Of a DNA stretch of 7,540 nt, positions 6,787 through 7,540 are shown one piece after another. Below the pieces are notes generated by a model. That model did not search any database. It was given only the letters and a program-made list of their open reading frames with translations, and was not told where the DNA came from. This stretch comes from Desulfotomaculaceae bacterium. GTDB lineage: Bacteria; Bacillota; Desulfotomaculia; Desulfotomaculales; Pelotomaculaceae. The translations under genes were made by a program, and so were the position numbers. Numbering within the stretch: the stretch's first letter is position 1; each line of letters starts with the position of its first letter. The stretch lies in NCBI GenBank assembly GCA_028704035.1, contig JAQVLS010000072.1, positions 1-7,540 on the forward strand, given 5' to 3'.

Positions 6787-7006
6787 TTGATGCAAACTTA
6801 CTTAAAGATTTATAAGCTGCCGTTTACTATCATTAATAGCGTATTGTTATTATTTATCCACCGTTGCGGTGAGTCGGTACATTAAAGATGATCATCCATT
6901 GGCATACCTTGTTTCATGTTTCGGTTGTGTCTCAAGTTAATTAACCATTTACTGGACGCGGATCATAGGAGCCAAGTTGATTCAGTACCAGGGAGCCTTT
7001 GATATA

Positions 7007-7040
7007 CCAAAAGCCGCTTTTACAGCGGCTTTTGGTTTTA
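7007..7040. terminator. Convergent hairpin terminator between CBS-ACT gene and rnj
   Basis: A perfect 12-bp stem (CCAAAAGCCGCT at 7007-7018 with AGCGGCTTTTGG at 7024-7035) surrounds a 5-nt loop. On the plus strand it is followed by TTTTATCTTT, an acceptable U-rich tail. On the minus strand it begins 12 nt after the RNase J stop but the tail (TATATC) is poorer. It probably serves both convergent genes, more clearly the plus-strand one, although that gene ends 220 nt away. Confidence 0.75.
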
Positions 7041-7046
7041 TCTTTG

Positions 7047-7540
7047 CTAGGCTTCCATAATAATTGGCAAGATCATGGGGCGTCTCCGGGTTTTTTCATA
7101 GAGATATTTCCCGGCCGCATCCCTTACCTGGGACTTGATGCTTGCCCATTCTGATATACCTTTTTTAGAGCACTTGTCCAGTGCGCTTTGAACCCTGGCT
7201 TTGGCTTCCTCCAATAGTACTTCCGACTCCCGCACGTAGACAAACCCCCTAGAGACAATATCCGGGCCGGCGATCACCTGCTTGCTTTCCCGGTCCATGG
7301 TTAATACTATAATCAAGATACCGTCCTGTGAAAGCAATTTGCGGTCTTTGAGTACAATATTGCCGACATCACCTACGCCGAGCCCATCAACCAAAACTTT
7401 CCCGGCTGCTACCCTGCCGTTGATACGTCCCGAACGGCGGCTGAATTCAAGTACCTGTCCATTTTCGGCTACAATAATATTTTGCGGCAGCACTCCGATG
7501 TCTTTCGCCAATTCGGCATGTTTGATCAGCATCCTATACT
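7047..7540 (-). CDS. rnj: Ribonuclease J, C-terminal part (5' end outside the window)
   Basis: The visible 164 residues are the end of RNase J, a metallo-beta-lactamase/beta-CASP ribonuclease with 5'-3' exo- and endonuclease activity in RNA decay and rRNA maturation. The frame runs off the window edge: YRMLIKHAELAKDIG at the edge is the internal motif following HGE in this family, so the Met at 7532 is not a start. Further markers are VDGLGVGDVG, LLSQDGILIIVLTMD, GPDIVSRGFVYVRES and the terminal RRRPMILPIIMEA, typical of the C-terminal domain. The catalytic HxHxDH site lies upstream, outside the window. A terminator hairpin follows the stop. In Firmicutes this gene commonly precedes tepA, which here is about 6 kb away. 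Confidence 0.93.
   Translation of the reverse strand, partial: YRMLIKHAELAKDIGVLPQNIIVAENGQVLEFSRRSGRINGRVAAGKVLVDGLGVGDVGNIVLKDRKLLSQDGILIIVLTMDRESKQVIAGPDIVSRGFVYVRESEVLLEEAKARVQSALDKCSKKGISEWASIKSQVRDAAGKYLYEKTRRRPMILPIIMEA

Noticed and set aside
6859..6871. Small hairpin CACCG-TTG-CGGTG downstream of the CBS-ACT gene
   Set aside because: Only 5 bp and no U tract follows; the strong hairpin at 7007-7035 is the better terminator.
6787..7006. 220-nt gap searched for small RNA, repeats or gene remnants
   Set aside because: No ORF with a ribosome-binding site, no repeat shared with the rest of the window and no recognisable RNA motif.
7530..7532. Start codon of a 161-residue protein at 7532
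   Set aside because: The frame is open to the window end with RNase J sequence (Tyr-Arg before this Met), so it is an internal methionine.

Overview
The window looks like chromosome of an anaerobic, spore-forming Firmicute, probably of the Desulfotomaculum/Pelotomaculum (Peptococcaceae) kind. The main reasons are the edge genes: RNase J at the right edge, and TepA (a ClpP-class protease homologue) followed directly by the first codons of a YlzJ-like protein at the left edge. These are normally consecutive genes just upstream of spoIIIE/ftsK in this phylum. The lineage is inferred from gene content and protein style, not from a search.

Layout, right to left along the minus strand: the C-terminal part of RNase J (7047-7540, cut by the window end) ends at a 12-bp hairpin (7007-7035). 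A divergent plus-strand gene for a CBS-CBS-ACT protein of the AcuB type follows (6154-6786). Then comes a complete thiamine operon on the minus strand: promoter (about 5896-5924), TPP riboswitch (about 5774-5862), intrinsic terminator serving as its expression platform (5712-5751), thiD, a decayed cytX permease remnant, thiM, thiE, thiC and a HAD-IB phosphatase with a cysteine cluster. A strong terminator (931-964) closes the operon. tepA and the start of the ylzJ-like gene occupy the left end.

How the genes work together: ThiC makes HMP-phosphate from the purine intermediate AIR. ThiD phosphorylates HMP and HMP-P to HMP-PP. ThiM phosphorylates salvaged thiazole alcohol. ThiE joins the two halves into thiamine monophosphate. 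The riboswitch shuts the operon off when thiamine pyrophosphate is plentiful. Neither thiazole synthesis genes (thiG/H/F/S) nor thiL are in the window. The HAD phosphatase at the operon end is a candidate for a thiamine-related dephosphorylation step. All six operon reading frames overlap by 4 to 11 nt, so translation is probably coupled.

The most notable points are: (1) the short ORF between thiD and thiM is not an intact transporter but an internally deleted CytX with two compensating frameshifts that keep it open; (2) the thiamine operon and the CBS-ACT gene sit between rnj and tepA, which are adjacent in relatives; (3) the orphan HAD phosphatase; (4) a proline/aspartate/arginine-rich N-terminal extension on TepA. 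I found no CRISPR array, insertion sequence, tRNA or rRNA. The gaps at 5925-6099 and 6787-7006 hold nothing I can identify.
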